64,000 nucleotides of DNA from a virus: the IMG/VR virus record IMGVR_UViG_3300029442_000001, positions 107,696 to 171,695 of that record; one strand, 5' to 3'. The notes below the pieces were generated by a model. It was not told the origin of the DNA. It saw only the letters and a list, made by a program, of their open reading frames with translations, and searched no databases. Shown piece by piece: positions 52,241 through 59,842 of the stretch; within the stretch, counting starts at the first letter, position 1, and every line of letters begins with the position of its first letter. The position numbers were made by a program, and so were the translations under genes.

Positions 52241-52638
52241 TTATTTTCGCATAATGCACGAATAGTTAATAGTTGTCTATGTTTTTGTTTTAAATTTTCT
52301 AACGCATTATACCAAGCACCAACTGCATCAGCAACTGTAACATTATTCATGTCTAGTCCTTCAGGTAATGTTGTTAATGGTAATAACTCTAATAACTTGG
52401 ATAATTTTCGATTATCGATAATGATATCTTTACATTTTATCTTTTCACATTCTAAAGATTCGTATGGTTGTGCTGGAGGAATATACGGAATTTGCGGATA
52501 AGTAGGATAAGTAGGATATGTGATGGTACCATAAGTAACATTTCCACTTGCAATACCTCCTCCGCTTATTGTACCAGGTACAGTTAATGTATTAGGTAAG
52601 TTAGTATACGTACTATCTGTGGTTAAATTGACTGACAT
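52237..52638 (-). CDS. Probable virion protein, Pro/Tyr-rich; leaderless operon leader
   Basis: A 133-residue protein with a Thr/Gly-rich N-terminus, a PTYPTYPQIPYIPP repeat (about 40-55) and a helical C-terminal half. The layout suggests a small structural protein. The first gene of the late operon ending in IF-1, 6 nt after TATAAATA. Confidence 0.55.
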   Translation of the reverse strand: MSVNLTTDSTYTNLPNTLTVPGTISGGGIASGNVTYGTITYPTYPTYPQIPYIPPAQPYESLECEKIKCKDIIIDNRKLSKLLELLPLTTLPEGLDMNNVTVADAVGAWYNALENLKQKHRQLLTIRALCENK

Positions 52639-52643
52639 ATAAA

Positions 52644-53792
52644 CTATTTATAGTTCTTCAATAGGATCATTTCAGAAGTGATTCGACCATTCATTTTAGT
52701 CTCTACTGATTTGATTTCGTTGAACCACTTAATACTTGCTGGCTTTCCAAGCGATAGCAATTTTTCCAACTGTTCTTTTGGCTTGCGTAGAGTCTTGCAT
52801 ACGCTACTAATTTCGTTGTACCCTAAAATCTTGCTGCCCTTAACATAAAATGCAGATTGCGTACTATCAGTAACATACAAACCAAGCTTCCTACGCTTCA
52901 CATTATAAACCCATACTTCAGAAGATTTAAGAATTTGAATGGGATCAAAACTTTCAATTCCGAATTCTTCATAAGTACGAATATACTTAATCTTGCCAAC
53001 CATCTTTTGTGGGGAGGTATTCTTTTTAATGCTCGGCTTGCGATGAGCTGATTTCATAACACCATAGCTATAAATTTGCTCTTGTGCAGTGTTAAGCCAT
53101 TCAACAATTTTATTGATCTGGCGTTTACCAAAATTACTATACGCTTCAGACAACTGCTCATCTGTTCCAGTTGTCGACAGCTTAAATTCAAGTGCCTGCT
53201 TTTCCAAACGTTCAGCGAGTTCCTTAACACGAATCTGTGGAATGTTGTACCTAACAAGCAATCCAACAACAGATGGTTCAGTCTCTAGTTTACTAGCAAG
53301 AAATTCATCAAACTGGAATGCAATTTCGCCTGCGCACTCACGCATCTTTTCGTTAATGCGGTCTTGAATGGTTGGTCCTTTTGGCTTCGGAACAATCAAC
53401 TTCTTCTCAGCAGCACTTTTTGATGCCATTAAGACCATGTTGCCCAAAGCAATATGGATCAATCTCAACTCATGTAAGGTCAACTTTAAGCCCATCATAT
53501 TAGCTCTACATAGCCAGCCAATAGTGGACGGAACGTTGTCGCTCTTACGGATAATGTGAGCCAAGTCCTTCCGCTTATCCAAGCGGTCCAGCCATTGTGC
53601 AACCCATTCAGACGCTGTTTTGTTTGACTGTGTGAATGTGTACCAATTAAAAGCATCACCAATCAACTTTGTTCTATAGTGTTTGGTCCAGCACTCTTGC
53701 TCTTTAACAGGAGACCACGTTGGTTCCTGCGCTCCAACCATTTTAGCATCTTCGCCTCTATAAATTAGCGGCTTGATAAACTTTGCTTTCAT
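52644..53792 (-). CDS. Conserved phage protein, unknown; leaderless early/middle gene
   Basis: A 382-residue protein starting MKAKFIKPL. The frame is open for 32 more codons, but a near-perfect promoter places the +1 on this ATG. Middle region is helical with an RDLAHII... pattern; residues 120-130 and 320-345 contain strands (WVYNVKRRKLGLYV). No enzyme motif recognised. Codons are richer in G/C than the late genes. It diverges from the pentapeptide genes. Confidence 0.65.
   Translation of the reverse strand: MKAKFIKPLIYRGEDAKMVGAQEPTWSPVKEQECWTKHYRTKLIGDAFNWYTFTQSNKTASEWVAQWLDRLDKRKDLAHIIRKSDNVPSTIGWLCRANMMGLKLTLHELRLIHIALGNMVLMASKSAAEKKLIVPKPKGPTIQDRINEKMRECAGEIAFQFDEFLASKLETEPSVVGLLVRYNIPQIRVKELAERLEKQALEFKLSTTGTDEQLSEAYSNFGKRQINKIVEWLNTAQEQIYSYGVMKSAHRKPSIKKNTSPQKMVGKIKYIRTYEEFGIESFDPIQILKSSEVWVYNVKRRKLGLYVTDSTQSAFYVKGSKILGYNEISSVCKTLRKPKEQLEKLLSLGKPASIKWFNEIKSVETKMNGRITSEMILLKNYK
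52645..52652 (-). promoter_or_regulatory. T4-type late promoter, leaderless (IF-1 operon)
   Basis: TATAAATA, six bases, ATG at 52638. It overlaps the last codons of the gene ending at 52644. Confidence 0.65.
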
Positions 53793-53798
53793 ATAACA

Positions 53799-53827
53799 AG
53801 TATAGCAAACATAAGATATGGAGTCAA
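53799..53827 (-). promoter_or_regulatory. Sigma70-like promoter, leaderless
   Basis: Minus strand: TTGACT (53827-53822), 17-nt spacer ending TGC, TATACT (53804-53799), six bases, ATG at 53792. Confidence 0.75.
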
Positions 53828-53957
53828 CAACTATTTTAAGTCGTTTGTTTTCAATGCCCAATTCGGCGTAAACCGCCGTATAATGCATCGTTAGGGGAAA
53901 GTTGGGGTAATGTACCAGACTGGTCGTAAAATACGCTTAAACGACGTTTTATTTTGG
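53828..53957 (+). other. Divergent intergenic region with inverted repeats
   Basis: About 130 bases between two divergent leaderless promoters, more GC-rich than its surroundings. It holds CGGCG-TAAAC-CGCCG next to a TATAAT, a GGGG tract, ACCAG-A-CTGGT, CGTA-AAA-TACG and a long-range pair GTCGTTT/AAACGAC. It could be a regulatory or protein-binding region or a structured RNA; nothing decisive is visible. Confidence 0.35.
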
Positions 53958-53987
53958 TTGACATTTGCTTGCCCAAACTGCTATACT
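53958..53987 (+). promoter_or_regulatory. Sigma70-like promoter, leaderless, with GTG start
   Basis: TTGACA (53958-53963), 18-nt spacer ending TGC, TATACT (53982-53987), six bases, GTG at 53994. A leaderless GTG would be unusual and makes this a useful test case. Confidence 0.7.
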
Positions 53988-53993
53988 TAAAGA

Positions 53994-54356
53994 GTGAAGA
54001 AGACCATAAAAATTAACAGCAAGGCTGGTCACATATTATATTCAGCTGATGGCAATACTTTAGTTGGCGCAAATCTTCGCGATACCAATTTACATTATGC
54101 ATATTTGCCTGGTGTGGATTTAAGTTATTCAGATTTGAGATTTTCAAATTTATATCTGGCAGATTTGAGTAATGCTAATTTACATGGTGCAAATTTAATC
54201 GAAGCAGATTTAACTAGAGCTGATTTACGTGGTGCAAATCTAGAAGATATAATAGTAAATGAATACACTGTTATAGATTTGAACACTAAATTAGATCCTG
54301 AACAACTTACATATTTGATACTTAAAGGAGTATATTATTTTGGAAATAAAGTCTAA
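53994..54356 (+). CDS. Pentapeptide-repeat protein 1
   Basis: A 120-residue protein with about eight A(D/N)LxX repeats (ANLRDTNLHYAYL, ADLTRADLRGANLED), which fold as a right-handed square beta-helix of DNA-like shape. Some family members bind DNA gyrase. Starts at GTG directly after a leaderless promoter. Overlaps repeat protein 2 by 17 bp. Confidence 0.85.
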   Translation: MKKTIKINSKAGHILYSADGNTLVGANLRDTNLHYAYLPGVDLSYSDLRFSNLYLADLSNANLHGANLIEADLTRADLRGANLEDIIVNEYTVIDLNTKLDPEQLTYLILKGVYYFGNKV

Positions 54357-54696
54357 GGACGGAAAAATATTGCGTACAACCCAAAAGAATACACTAGTTT
54401 TTGAAGATTTATCAAGAGAAAATTTAGGGTGGGTAGATTTTAGAGATCAGAATATGCTTGGTGTATCTTTAAATAATTCATATTTGCGCTGTGCAGATTT
54501 TCGTAGATCAAATTTGTGTCATGCAAACTTATGTGGTGCAAGTTTAGTTGAAGCAAATTTGCGTGGTGCAAATTTGTGTGATGCAGATTTTCGCAGGGCA
54601 AGTTTACGTGGAGCATATTTAGATAATGTTGAAATAGATGAGCTTACAAGAATTGATTCAACTACTAATATTAGTGAAAAAATCTCGCCTATCTGA
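54340..54696 (+). CDS. Pentapeptide-repeat protein 2, C-terminus frameshifted
   Basis: A 118-residue protein, TTG start with AAAGGAG upstream. Repeats run from about 24 to 95. The last codons are out of frame relative to its sisters: adding one A to the A6 tract at about 54677 would restore the ending LxYLILLGLKYGN found in repeat protein 3. A 38-bp sequence identical to the end of gene 3 crosses its stop. Confidence 0.8.
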   Translation: MEIKSKDGKILRTTQKNTLVFEDLSRENLGWVDFRDQNMLGVSLNNSYLRCADFRRSNLCHANLCGASLVEANLRGANLCDADFRRASLRGAYLDNVEIDELTRIDSTTNISEKISPI

Positions 54697-54725
54697 TTTT
54701 GCTAGGACTTAAATATGGAAATTAA
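54688..54725 (+). repeat. 38-bp direct repeat, copy 1
   Basis: Identical to 55184-55221. Covers the stop of pentapeptide gene 2 and the start of gene 3, where the reading frame differs from copy 2. Confidence 0.9.
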
Positions 54726-55221
54726 AAATAAATCTGGAGTGATTTTATATGACACTTTTAACGACTCTTTAGCTGGTATAAATTTAAGTGGTGATAATTT
54801 ATTTGAATTATGTTTAAGTAGATCTAATTTAGAAAGTGCAAACTTCGACTTTTCAAACATACGAGAATCAGATTTGAGTTTTTCAAATCTGAAGCACGCC
54901 CACATGCGTGATATATATGCAGAATATGTAGACTTTCATGGAGCAGATTTATATAATGCAGATTTATATAAAGCTAAGTTAAAAGGTTCAAATTTATCTG
55001 GAGCAAATCTAAAAAATTCAAATTTATATTGTTCAGATTTACGTGATGCAGATTTAAGTAATGCTGATTTGAGTGGAGTAAGTATGAGCAGAACTAATTT
55101 GTACGGCGCTAATTTAGAAAATGTAAAAATAAGTGATACAACTTTTATGAACATAACAACATTAATTTCACCAGAAAATCTCACCTATCTGATTTTGCTA
55201 GGACTTAAATATGGAAATTAA
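54715..55221 (+). CDS. Pentapeptide-repeat protein 3
   Basis: A 168-residue protein, the longest of the three, with about 20 repeats (ADLYNADLYKAKLKGSNLSGANL type, first and last parts less regular). Ending TYLILLGLKYGN is shared with gene 1 in form (TYLILKGVYYFGN). Gene order and 38-bp repeat show that the set arose by tandem duplication. Confidence 0.85.
   Translation: MEIKNKSGVILYDTFNDSLAGINLSGDNLFELCLSRSNLESANFDFSNIRESDLSFSNLKHAHMRDIYAEYVDFHGADLYNADLYKAKLKGSNLSGANLKNSNLYCSDLRDADLSNADLSGVSMSRTNLYGANLENVKISDTTFMNITTLISPENLTYLILLGLKYGN
55184..55221 (+). repeat. 38-bp direct repeat, copy 2
   Basis: Identical to 54688-54725. Here it codes for the last residues of pentapeptide gene 3, including its TAA. 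It marks the edge of a duplication unit of 496 bp. Confidence 0.9.
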
Positions 55222-55223
55222 GG

Positions 55224-55252
55224 TTGCGCTTTGGATTAGGATCTGCTATACT
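55224..55252 (+). promoter_or_regulatory. Sigma70-like promoter, leaderless (RNA ligase)
   Basis: TTGCGC (55224-55229), 17-nt spacer ending TGC, TATACT (55247-55252), five bases, ATG at 55258. Confidence 0.7.
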
Positions 55253-55257
55253 TAATT

Positions 55258-56358
55258 ATGGAACTAAATATTCAAAAACTGTTGCGAAATATACCTAATG
55301 CTTTAGATGAAATTAAAGCACTTGGTATTGATTATCGTGTTCACCCAAGATTTCCAAATTTGGTGCAGTTCACGTATGATCAAATTGAATCAGCTTCTAA
55401 CAAATCACATCCTATTGTATGCGAATCACGCGGTTTGATTTTAGATTCTATGCAGAATTGGAACGTGGTTTCACACCCGCTTAATCGCTTTTTTAATTAT
55501 GGCGAAGTAGGTAGCGCAGAAATTGACTGGAAGTCAGCTAAGATTTTTGAAAAAGTCGATGGCAGCATGTTGGTTGTTTATTGGTACGCTGGTTCGTGGC
55601 AAGTTTCAACCAAAGGAACTCCTGATGCAAACTGCAATGTAGGTGAATTTGATACCACGTTTGAAAAGTTGTTTTGGAAGTCGTTTTATAATACACACGA
55701 TGCTGGTTTTTTAATTCCTGGGTGGACTTATGTTTTTGAATTAACTTCAAAATACAATCGAATTGTAACGTCTCAAATGGGCAACGAAGGGTTTGTTACG
55801 TTACTTGCAATTCGAGATCAAAAAGGTGACGAATTAAGTGTTGACGACTGGACGCACGAATTCAATGTTGTAAAACAATTTAACATTAATACTGTGGATG
55901 CTGTTATCGAAGCGGCTAAAAATCTAGATCCTATTTCTCAAGAAGGATTTGTTGTTGTTGACAAAAACTTCAACCGTGTTAAAATCAAGTCTCCTCGTTA
56001 TGTGATGATTCACCACTTGAAGGATGCAATTAATCCACGTCGATTAGTTGATCTCATCAAGCTTGGTGAAAAAGATGAGTGCTTGGTTTATTTTCCAGAT
56101 CTTGAACAACGATATAATGAACTGCAATCTGCAATGTATAACACTGGTATAAAAGCTGATTATTGGTTTCTTCAAGTGCGATCATTTAACAATACTCGAA
56201 AAGAGTTTGCACTTAAAGTTCAAGAAATTGTGCCTAAGCCATTATGGAGTGCAATGTTTATGATGCTCAGTGTTCAACAATCTGGGTTTGCTTGGTTATG
56301 TTCGCAAGCATCTATACGAGTTATTGAAATTTTGGAGAATTTAAATGATAAAAATTAA
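55258..56358 (+). CDS. rnlA: RNA ligase 1 (T4 RnlA-like)
   Basis: A 366-residue protein colinear with T4 RNA ligase 1 (374 residues). The AMP-accepting lysine is K99 in EKVDGSML, the same position as in T4; CESRGLILD, YVFELTSKYNRIV, EGFVVVDK and VKIKSPRYV are ligase motifs around it. T4 RnlA repairs host tRNA cut by anticodon nucleases. No polynucleotide kinase partner is in the window. First gene of the plus-strand operon to 58276; overlaps the next by 14 bp. Confidence 0.93.
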   Translation: MELNIQKLLRNIPNALDEIKALGIDYRVHPRFPNLVQFTYDQIESASNKSHPIVCESRGLILDSMQNWNVVSHPLNRFFNYGEVGSAEIDWKSAKIFEKVDGSMLVVYWYAGSWQVSTKGTPDANCNVGEFDTTFEKLFWKSFYNTHDAGFLIPGWTYVFELTSKYNRIVTSQMGNEGFVTLLAIRDQKGDELSVDDWTHEFNVVKQFNINTVDAVIEAAKNLDPISQEGFVVVDKNFNRVKIKSPRYVMIHHLKDAINPRRLVDLIKLGEKDECLVYFPDLEQRYNELQSAMYNTGIKADYWFLQVRSFNNTRKEFALKVQEIVPKPLWSAMFMMLSVQQSGFAWLCSQASIRVIEILENLNDKN

Positions 56359-56710
56359 TGATTTTATAGATAAATCTAGAGTTGTCCAATGGGCACAATA
56401 CAAGAAAGCCAAGCGTGATGCTGGAGAGGAATGTTATAAGTGTAGTGGTTTTATTCCTTATCATTATACAGCTACGCCTGGACCAGCAATGTGTGGAAGT
56501 TGTAAAAATTTAGAGAATAATCCTGGACAGGTATTTAGTGAAAGGTTAGTTAGATGTCCTACTTGTTCTCACCAGCAAGAAATTGATACTTATGACGATT
56601 ATTCAGTTTATGAAGAAGGCGAGCACGAAGTTATGTGTAATAATTGCGAAGAAGAGTATACAATTTCTACTTCAATAACATATACATTTAAAAGTCCAAG
56701 GTTAAATTAA
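56345..56710 (+). CDS. Zinc-ribbon protein 1
   Basis: A 121-residue protein with four CxxC pairs: CYKC, CGSC, CPTC and CNNC, enough for two zinc ribbons. N-terminal helix MIKINDFIDKS. Function unknown; such small zinc proteins in phage early operons often bind host polymerase or RNA, but nothing here shows which. Confidence 0.65.
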   Translation: MIKINDFIDKSRVVQWAQYKKAKRDAGEECYKCSGFIPYHYTATPGPAMCGSCKNLENNPGQVFSERLVRCPTCSHQQEIDTYDDYSVYEEGEHEVMCNNCEEEYTISTSITYTFKSPRLN

Positions 56711-56952
56711 TGAAAAAAACAGTTTACATATGTGATCGTTGTGGTAAAGAATTCTCAGAAACTAGTGGAGGAACAAGTGTGGAATTCCAATTTGGTACTT
56801 ACATGGATCCAGCTGAAGGTACTAAATCAGATTATAAATACATTGACTTATGCGAAGTATGTATCTATCATTTGCTTAAAGGATGTCTGAAGAAATTAAC
56901 TGAACTAGACCGTGAATCTTCTTATAATATTTTTCGGATAAAAATAAAATGA
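56710..56952 (+). CDS. Zinc-finger protein 2
   Basis: An 80-residue protein with CDRCGKEF at the N-terminus and CEVC at about 62, one zinc site. Overlaps both neighbours (1 and 4 bp). Function unknown. Confidence 0.65.
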   Translation: MKKTVYICDRCGKEFSETSGGTSVEFQFGTYMDPAEGTKSDYKYIDLCEVCIYHLLKGCLKKLTELDRESSYNIFRIKIK

Positions 56953-57323
56953 TATACGGAAAGCGTGAAATTAGTACTAGTTTTATTAATCGTGTGACCA
57001 TTGATAATCTACATTTCGCAAAAGAAATTTCTGATAAATGTATAAAGTATGATGCAGACAGTGATTATCTAGTTCGAATGTCTGAAGCTGTGTGCAAGTA
57101 TTGTTTTTATATTACTACTTCTAGAATAGGCGGATGCGCTATGACTAGTCAGCCCTGCGGAATTTGTGAAGAAGTTCAAATGTATGGTAGTACTGCAACA
57201 AATGTTCTTTGCCAGCCATGTGGAGTTAAACATAATTTGTGTGTTAGATGTGGCGCAGATCTTCTTGATCGCCCAAAAAGGAAATTCAAAAATGAAGAGT
57301 CCAACACTAAAAGAAAAAGTTGA
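56949..57323 (+). CDS. Zinc-finger protein 3
   Basis: A 124-residue protein with CKYC, CGIC, CQPC and CVRC, two zinc sites, and a basic tail (RPKRKFKNEESNTKRKS). Function unknown. The next gene starts inside its last codons. Confidence 0.65.
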   Translation: MIYGKREISTSFINRVTIDNLHFAKEISDKCIKYDADSDYLVRMSEAVCKYCFYITTSRIGGCAMTSQPCGICEEVQMYGSTATNVLCQPCGVKHNLCVRCGADLLDRPKRKFKNEESNTKRKS

Positions 57324-57513
57324 GGTGTATGAAAATCTGCTGCATACTCTTAATACTTATTTTGCAATTACAATGAGTTCAGAAAAAGTTAAAGAAGTTC
57401 TTTGTGAGATTTCAAATTGGTCCTATGCTCACAGAGTAGGAAATGGAACTTTAACTGATCGAGAACAATCTAAATTAGTAAATAAACATTTTGATAACTT
57501 TAAAAAACTATGA
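57292..57513 (+). CDS. Small unknown protein
   Basis: A 73-residue protein. The start at 57292 (MKSPTLKEK) is chosen for its AAGGA site 9 nt upstream, although the frame is open further up within the zinc-finger gene. Helical; no family recognised. Confidence 0.6.
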   Translation: MKSPTLKEKVEVYENLLHTLNTYFAITMSSEKVKEVLCEISNWSYAHRVGNGTLTDREQSKLVNKHFDNFKKL

Positions 57514-57896
57514 CACCAAATGAATTATCAGATTTAATAAAACGTCTTCGTAAGCGTCAAACGAAACTAGCTGTTACTATCGAAAAAACATTGGAACTAT
57601 GTAAACACGAAAAAGTTGTCACATTGTGTTCGTATTATGGTGGAAGCTATTCTTATGATCGAGATGATTGGCATCCCGAAATGAGAAAATGTTTGATTTG
57701 TGGTCTAATAGAGTGTGGTCCATCTACAGATATTGATGAATTCAAACTATTAAAAAATCCAATTAAACGATTTGAATACAGTGTTCTTGATAGTAAAAAT
57801 AAAGGGTGGAAAGATAGTCCATTAAATAATACCATGAAATATTCACTCGAACAATTAGAAAAATGGGTGTCTGAGTCTGGATATCGAGTATGGTAA
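57510..57896 (+). CDS. Unknown protein with possible metal site
   Basis: A 128-residue protein. N-terminal helix with coiled-coil spacing (IKRLRKRQTKL), a Cys/His set (CKHEKVVTLC and CLICG) that could bind zinc. Overlaps neighbours on both sides. No family recognised. Confidence 0.6.
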   Translation: MTPNELSDLIKRLRKRQTKLAVTIEKTLELCKHEKVVTLCSYYGGSYSYDRDDWHPEMRKCLICGLIECGPSTDIDEFKLLKNPIKRFEYSVLDSKNKGWKDSPLNNTMKYSLEQLEKWVSESGYRVW

Positions 57897-58276
57897 GCGA
57901 CTTGTTTAAGCAGTTATTTTTTGGATATGAAGTAGCACTTGGTGTCATCGGAGTTGCTATATTTGTTGGAGTATTGGTGTATGTCTTACAAGGTAAAAAA
58001 TATACTCAAGAAGAAATTAATGAGTTAGATGCGAAGCTAATTCATAAGTATCAAGTAAAATCTTTTGAAAATTCAAATCTATTAAAAAATAGCAAGTATT
58101 ATACGGCTACTTCAGACGAGATTATAAGTCAAATGACAAATGAATTAACTCCAAACGAAATTTATTGCAAACTTTTTCTTTATTATATTCAAACAAAAAA
58201 ATGTCGTTCTGATGTATTAAGAATGTATAAAGAAGAATTTGAAAATATTGGTCGGAAGCCAGAATGGCATAAATAA
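57890..58276 (+). CDS. Single-pass membrane protein, unknown
   Basis: A 128-residue protein with a TM helix at about 15-34 (VALGVIGVAIFVGVLVYVL) and a charged soluble domain after it. Last gene of the RNA-ligase operon, ending 15 nt or so before the tmRNA region. Confidence 0.65.
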   Translation: MVSDLFKQLFFGYEVALGVIGVAIFVGVLVYVLQGKKYTQEEINELDAKLIHKYQVKSFENSNLLKNSKYYTATSDEIISQMTNELTPNEIYCKLFLYYIQTKKCRSDVLRMYKEEFENIGRKPEWHK

Positions 58277-58290
58277 GTTTGTAGGTGATG

Positions 58291-58555
58291 ATCTGGACTG
58301 AAAACTTTCTGGACGCGAATTCGAATTTCGCCATCTCCACTGAGCATATTCTAATAAGTGTGTTGAGTGGGGATGTACAGGTTTCGACAGGATGGAATGG
58401 GAATAGGGAATCTACCGTGAAGTGCTCACGAAAAACAGAACAAAACTATAAACGACACAACTAATAATTGGATCGCTACTGGTTCTTACGACTTCAGCAA
58501 TGAAGATGTATTAGCATAAACAGATGAGTTGATCGCTTGGAAACAGAAAGATCGT
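58291..58555 (+). ncRNA. ssrA: tmRNA, circularly permuted (two-piece)
   Basis: The 3' part of a tmRNA comes first: GGACGCG, a perfect T arm (stem 58315-58319/58327-58331, loop TTCGAAT), the acceptor strand CATCTCC (58332-58338) and discriminator A. CCA is not encoded. After a 29-nt spacer the 5' end GGGGATG (58369-58375) pairs with that acceptor strand (seven pairs, one G-U), followed by a D-loop analogue GGTTTCGACAGG. The tag frame runs from AAC 58451 to TAA 58517-58519: 22 codons starting NDTTNNW and ending SNEDVLA. The resume codon would be ATA (58448). Canonical tags end in LAA or similar. The 5' limit of the acceptor piece is approximate. Confidence 0.88.
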
Positions 58556-58589
58556 AAAAATGGCGTACCGTAAAAAGTACGCCATTTTT
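58556..58589 (+). terminator. Rho-independent terminator of the tmRNA
   Basis: TGGCGTAC (58561-58568), 8-nt loop, GTACGCCA (58577-58584) and TTTTT, flanked by AAAAA so that it can also end the radical-SAM transcript from the other strand. Confidence 0.88.
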
Positions 58590-58595
58590 ATCTAT

Positions 58596-59825
58596 CTACT
58601 TAGTTGATTTCTGTACAGAATCGAAATGATCTCCATGTGAACTATTTCTATCACAATTTGGTTTTTGACCACGTAAAATTTTAAATGCTCCGTTTTGTAT
58701 AAGTCCTTTCTGATTCTTAGCCCATTGTTCCCACAGAGATAACTCAACTTCTTTTAAGTCTGGACTTTTACTCAATGGTAGAATACCATTTGATTCATAT
58801 TCTTTTTCAAAGTGTTCAAACAATGTATAATACATTTCGCAGGCTTCAGTTTTATTTCTCCAATCTTGCATTATTCCTGTACCTGGGCATTGAGCTTTAC
58901 ACATACTAAAAAATCTACACCCTTTACATCCATTGTATTCTTGTGGAGTCAGGTATAGAGCCATTTGACGTTCATACCCATGTTGTTCAGCTTTAATAAA
59001 GCTAATGCCTTCTTTTGCATTTCGACCACAACTTAAACTTTCACCTTGCCCACTAACTCCTCTGACTGCATCAGTTGTATAAGGGTCGCAACTATGAAAT
59101 GTACAAGTTGTAGAATCATCTTCTCCTAACAACATTTGTTTAACATCGCCAAACATATCAAATTTTAAATTTTTTAATTCCTTTTCTAATTCACTAAATT
59201 CTAACATTACTTCAGCTACTCGTTTACCTGGCATTCCCATCTTATCGCCAACGCTATCATATTCAATCTCTAATGGATGCAATCTACAACTACAGACACC
59301 TTTATCATCCATTTCTCTAAACCATTGTTTAAGTTTAGGTAATTTTTCTGGAGTTGAATTTAACTTATGCAATGTTATAATAAAACTTGGTGGTCGACCT
59401 ATGCTGCATAATTTTTCAGCAGCTAACATACTCATTGCAGTACGTCGATTAGTTTCTTCTATGCTTCCAGCCCATCTACCTAGATTGAGTTCATATGGAC
59501 CATCTACACTCATGCCAACATGCACATTATACTTTACAAATAAATCAATATGTTTATCAGTAATTAAAGTACCGTTAGTCTGGATACCATTTGACTTGTA
59601 TTTTTTGAATCCATATTCAAATAATTTTTCTAACGTATCAATATCAGTTAATAATGGCTCACCACCAAATATACTAAATTTCCCACCCTCACGATCTAAT
59701 CCGGCAATCATCTTTTCTAGATCATAATTTGGCCTATATCCACCAGCATCCCGCATAGGATGTTCATAACAATATGTACAGGCTAGATTGCATAAAATTC
59801 CGACGGGGGTCAGCTCCACACTCAA
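58596..59825 (-). CDS. Radical SAM/SPASM-type enzyme
   Basis: A 409-residue protein with the iron-sulphur motif CNLACTYC (Cys12, 16, 19), a GGEPL block, and a C-terminal Cys-rich region (CKGCRFFSMCKAQCPG) of the SPASM type seen in enzymes that modify peptides and proteins. The substrate is unknown; the His/Asp-repeat tail protein and methyltransferase a few genes upstream are candidates for partner or target. Starts at TTG with AAGGAG 9 nt before. The gene was separated from its likely operon by the HNH 3 gene on the other strand. Confidence 0.85.
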   Translation of the reverse strand: MSVELTPVGILCNLACTYCYEHPMRDAGGYRPNYDLEKMIAGLDREGGKFSIFGGEPLLTDIDTLEKLFEYGFKKYKSNGIQTNGTLITDKHIDLFVKYNVHVGMSVDGPYELNLGRWAGSIEETNRRTAMSMLAAEKLCSIGRPPSFIITLHKLNSTPEKLPKLKQWFREMDDKGVCSCRLHPLEIEYDSVGDKMGMPGKRVAEVMLEFSELEKELKNLKFDMFGDVKQMLLGEDDSTTCTFHSCDPYTTDAVRGVSGQGESLSCGRNAKEGISFIKAEQHGYERQMALYLTPQEYNGCKGCRFFSMCKAQCPGTGIMQDWRNKTEACEMYYTLFEHFEKEYESNGILPLSKSPDLKEVELSLWEQWAKNQKGLIQNGAFKILRGQKPNCDRNSSHGDHFDSVQKSTK

Positions 59826-59842
59826 AATAAATCTCCTTTTGA

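Noticed and set aside
53793-53888. N-terminal extension of the 382-residue protein up to 53888
   Set aside because: The frame is open, but the promoter with +1 at 53792 would not include it and no ribosome site precedes the upper ATG.
58277-58400. A normal tRNA gene
   Set aside because: The T arm is perfect, but D and anticodon arms are absent; the 5' acceptor strand lies downstream, which fits permuted tmRNA.
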